A DNA stretch of 64,000 nucleotides from Plantago elongata (taxonomy: Eukaryota > Streptophyta > Magnoliopsida > Lamiales > Plantaginaceae), in contig JAYMSP010000027.1 in the NCBI GenBank assembly GCA_036897095.1, forward strand, positions 1-64,000, in the 5' to 3' direction. Within the stretch, counting starts at the first letter, position 1. Every line of letters begins with the position of its first letter. Position numbers and translations under genes: made by a program. This document shows positions 61,322 through 64,000 of the stretch, in pieces. A model generated the notes under the pieces. That model did not search any database. It saw only the letters and a program-made list of their open reading frames with translations, and was not told where the DNA came from.

Positions 61322-62728
61322 TATTATATTTGAGTTCAATTTAATTAATTTTTTTTAAAATTACCGTTAAAGAAAATATAGGTACGTGAATTATGAAGTT
61401 TAGATAAGTAAAAATAGGATTGTTGAAATGAATTTAAGAGTAAAATAGAAGGTGAGGAGTGACACATGTTGGGTGTTTGTATTCTAGTACACGTAGTAAT
61501 GTGTATCTATCCATTCCATTCCTGCCGGATTCTGACAACTATTCGCCCATTCGCTCCTGCCCGTTCCGTCACGATCCCGGCCGACCCATTTCACACGTGT
61601 CAATTTTCCTCTGGCCGACCGTGGCACCCATCCCACCAATTTCCACTCCTTATTTTATTATTTCAAATATTATAACTAATAAACTAATTAATTAAGTTAA
61701 TAATCTTTTAAACGGTTTGGGATAAAAATAATGCTCCATTTTAATGTACCGAACATTATATTGTATTTGACCATTCTATTGTAATTGAGATATCGTTTGT
61801 TGATACATTATAATTGATATAAACAACTTAATTAGTCAAACAACACATTTACAAAAACACATAAAATTTAATTCGATATCTGACATAAATATTTATTAAT
61901 TTAATTCTTTTTCTTGAAACAGCGTGAAATTTTCATAGTTTAATGTTTATTTTTCTATATTGCTCAAAAGAAAAACCTAATAAGAGCATCCATCAAGCTA
62001 ATTTTAAGTGTGACCCACACAAGTTCCCTCAAGCTCATTTATGGCCATGGTTTAATTAAAATTTAAATCGAAAAGGCTTAGCATAAATATCTGCAGTGAG
62101 CCCAATCCCGTTTTTGTCCTTTGATATCGTTCAAGAATTATTGAGTTTGGACCACTTTATATTTTCTTCTTTCTTCACTTCATTTTCAACTAAATTGTTT
62201 TATCCTTAAATTCATTAAAGTGAGCAAACAACCACTACAGTATTAATTTCATGTTATAGCATTCATTTCAATATGTTCCACTTTCAATTATTCGAAACCA
62301 AGGTTAATAGATTGCTCATACCGCTAACATGAACCCCCCCCTCTATTTTTAGGCTTACATTTAGATTCGATCATCAAATACTCAACTATTTTTCTTCAAA
62401 TTTTTAGAAAAACAAAAATATTGAATTGATTGATTATATATAAGAATCGGGTGGCTTCCACGTTATAATCGAATATGCCCATTGTTCAAAACATCAGTAT
62501 GAATGTGTTTTCGGCTTTAGAGGGTCTAAAAATTCACATGTAAAGTTTTTCCAATAATTCCATAAACTTATATGTTGGCTAGTTGAGACTTGAAAGTTAA
62601 AGAAGCATATACTCAAGTCCAAATGTAGATTTTGGACCTAAAATGAACCACTACAAAATTGGACTCAGCCCGATCTTTTTGTCCGGGTGAAGTTGTTGAA
62701 AAAGCTGCAATTGGCTCAATTTGCAAGG
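61322..62728. other. Spacer upstream of the DEAD-box helicase gene
   Basis: A GC-richer segment at about 61505-61640 contains CACACGTGTCA (a G-box/ABRE-like core at about 61592) and could be a distal regulatory island. No gene is supported; the open frames across it are short and not protein-like. Confidence 0.4.
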
Positions 62729-62751
62729 AAGCCCATTTACAGTAAGCCCAA
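62729..62751. promoter_or_regulatory. Two Site II-like elements ahead of the DEAD-box helicase
   Basis: AAGCCCATTTACAGTAAGCCC holds two copies of AAGCCCA (complement TGGGCTT) about 180 bp before the start codon at 62926. Paired TGGGCY sites are typical of nuclear genes for organelle proteins, which fits the predicted leader of the downstream gene. Confidence 0.5.
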
Positions 62752-62925
62752 ACATGAAATTCTTATCTTCCTTTTCATCAGTTAAACCTCTGTACTTTTG
62801 TATGGTATGGGAAAGCTTAAACCCCATCATCAATTCATCATCATCATCTCTTCAATTTCTCAATACCCTCTCCAAAATTTCTTGATTAGTTGGTTCCTCT
62901 ACATTACTTTCAGATACTATACAAA

Positions 62926-63793
62926 ATGCCATCCAAGATTCTCCCATTTCATCCCATTTTCAGGCCCATTTCTCCTCAGGTCATTACACAAAACCTGAAT
63001 TACCATCTTCTTGGAGCCCCTCGTTTGCAGAAAAGGCTTCTGTTAACCCTAGTCCGAGCTCAAAATCAGGACCCACTACGCGTTACCAAGTATTCAACCC
63101 GACGTTCGGGCAGGGACAGAACGGGTACTGGTGTGTCCAAGAGTCTGGTTGGTGATAAGGCTGAATTGAGTGATTTGGATTCTAAATTGTTCAGGAAAAC
63201 TAGGATGTATAGTGATAGAGACGACGAAAAGGTGGGGAATGAGGGATTTAGGAACAGGGAGAGGGGTAGAGAGGGTGGAAAGGGTAAAGACTCTAGCTTT
63301 GTTAGTAGGAGGAGTGTGAGTGATGGTTCGAAAAGGGGTGTATCGGAGAGGAGAAATGAGAATGACGTTAAGGGCCGGAATGGCGAATTCGTTAGAGAAG
63401 AGCAAGGAAATGGGTATGCTAGTGTTAGAGGGTTGATGGATGGTGATGACAAGGATGATAAACCGATCTTGAAGTTATCTGAAAGCTTACCTGCAAGTGA
63501 TTCTCATCTTAGTGAAAGCAGGTTGTTTTAACTTCCCGTGATATTTCGTGATGTTTATATGCATTAGTAAATATCGCACCGTTGAAATATGATAATTGCT
63601 GCATATATTGGTTGTTTAAAGTAGGTCATGATAAGGAACTGCCTTTGGATGAAATCTTTTTCTAATATACTGTCAATGATGTTCAGGTTTGATCAATGTC
63701 GCATTTCGCCCTTATCACTTAAAGGAATCAAAGATGCTGGATTTGAGAAAATGACTTTGGTTCAGGAGGCAACACTCCCTGTTATTCTCAAAG
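62926..63793 (+). CDS. DEAD-box RNA helicase, RH31/RH26-like (5' part, runs off window)
   Basis: Only the first two exons lie inside the window (62926-63521, 63687-63793), 234 codons. The third exon is beyond 64000. The first 48 residues hold no Asp or Glu and several Arg/Lys (MPSKILPFHPIFRPI...RLQKRLLLTLVRAQ), a probable mitochondrial or plastid transit peptide. A long low-complexity basic/acidic region with many Arg, Gly, Ser and Asp follows, as in the Arabidopsis RH25/26/31 group. Exon 2 carries the helicase Q motif: FDQCRISPLSLKGIKDAGF, then MTLVQEATLPVILKG. The ATP-binding motifs (GKT, DEAD) would follow in the next exons. The ATG at 62926 was chosen because it gives the transit-like leader; an open frame continues upstream without ATG. 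Confidence 0.88.
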
Positions 63794-64000
63794 GTATGCA
63801 AGTGGTTGTTTGCGGTTTTCTGCATGCTCAATGTAGTTCTGCAGTTGCTTTATTGAGGGGCCTTTACATTTCCAAAATTACCATCCTGTGACGATGTATG
63901 TTAGGTGACAGTTGCAAGATTGCAGTTTTGGTTTAGTTTTTTATCGGTTCTATAGGTAGACCTAGATCAATCTGCCTTTAGATTCGACGCATATTTCCTC
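63794..64000 (+). other. Second intron of the DEAD-box helicase gene
   Basis: Begins with a GTATGC donor after CTCAAAG and runs to the end of the window. Its acceptor is not present. Confidence 0.6.

Noticed and set aside
63066-63452. Minus-strand frames of 103-128 codons
   Set aside because: Mirror images of the low-complexity first exon of the DEAD-box helicase.

Overview
The window is nuclear DNA from a flowering plant, most likely an asterid eudicot. The signs are intron-rich genes, AT-rich spacers, GT-AG introns joining exons that match plant families, and Stowaway, Harbinger, Mutator-like and Helitron relics. The proteins suggest a Lamiales-like species, but that is inference. All gene models were spliced by eye from reading frame, splice signals and family knowledge.

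Layout: (1) 1-8.2 kb is gene-poor and rich in MITEs, tandem duplications and a SINE. (2) 8.9-13.0 kb holds a complete 17-exon oxidosqualene cyclase (beta-amyrin synthase type). (3) 14.5-25.3 kb holds two copies of a 303-aa F-box gene (At3g61730/RMF type) in a duplicated block of about 3.7 kb. Between them lie a relic cyclase exon, a MITE and a complete WOX13-clade homeobox gene. (4) 25.3-37.7 kb is a tandem array of six intact ATL20/21/22-like transmembrane RING-H2 ubiquitin ligases with GUB_WAK-type ectodomains, plus one pseudogene. They fall into two subgroups by sequence and promoter. (5) 38.3-53 kb is ordinary gene-dense DNA: SDE2 (-), ATG6/Beclin 1 (+), a group I cyclic nucleotide-gated channel (-) and a TIGR01589 plant-specific protein (-). 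SDE2 and ATG6 share a short divergent promoter with Site II elements and a Stowaway MITE. (6) 53.7-62.6 kb is gene-poor, with a decayed Helitron helicase, a Mutator-like foldback MITE, tandem repeats and more MITEs. (7) 62.9 kb to the end holds the 5' part of an RH31/RH26-type DEAD-box RNA helicase with a probable organelle-targeting leader.

The genes do not form one pathway; no P450, glycosyltransferase or acyltransferase accompanies the cyclase. The most distinctive part is the receptor-like RING-H2 array: an extracellular cysteine-rich domain, one membrane span and a cytosolic ubiquitin ligase. It has expanded locally, with a 27-threonine tract in one ectodomain, a private juxtamembrane exon, loss of the GLD motif in one subgroup, a shared and in one gene duplicated promoter element, and a 40-bp repeat bracketing one member. 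No LTR retrotransposon or other virus-like element was recognised.
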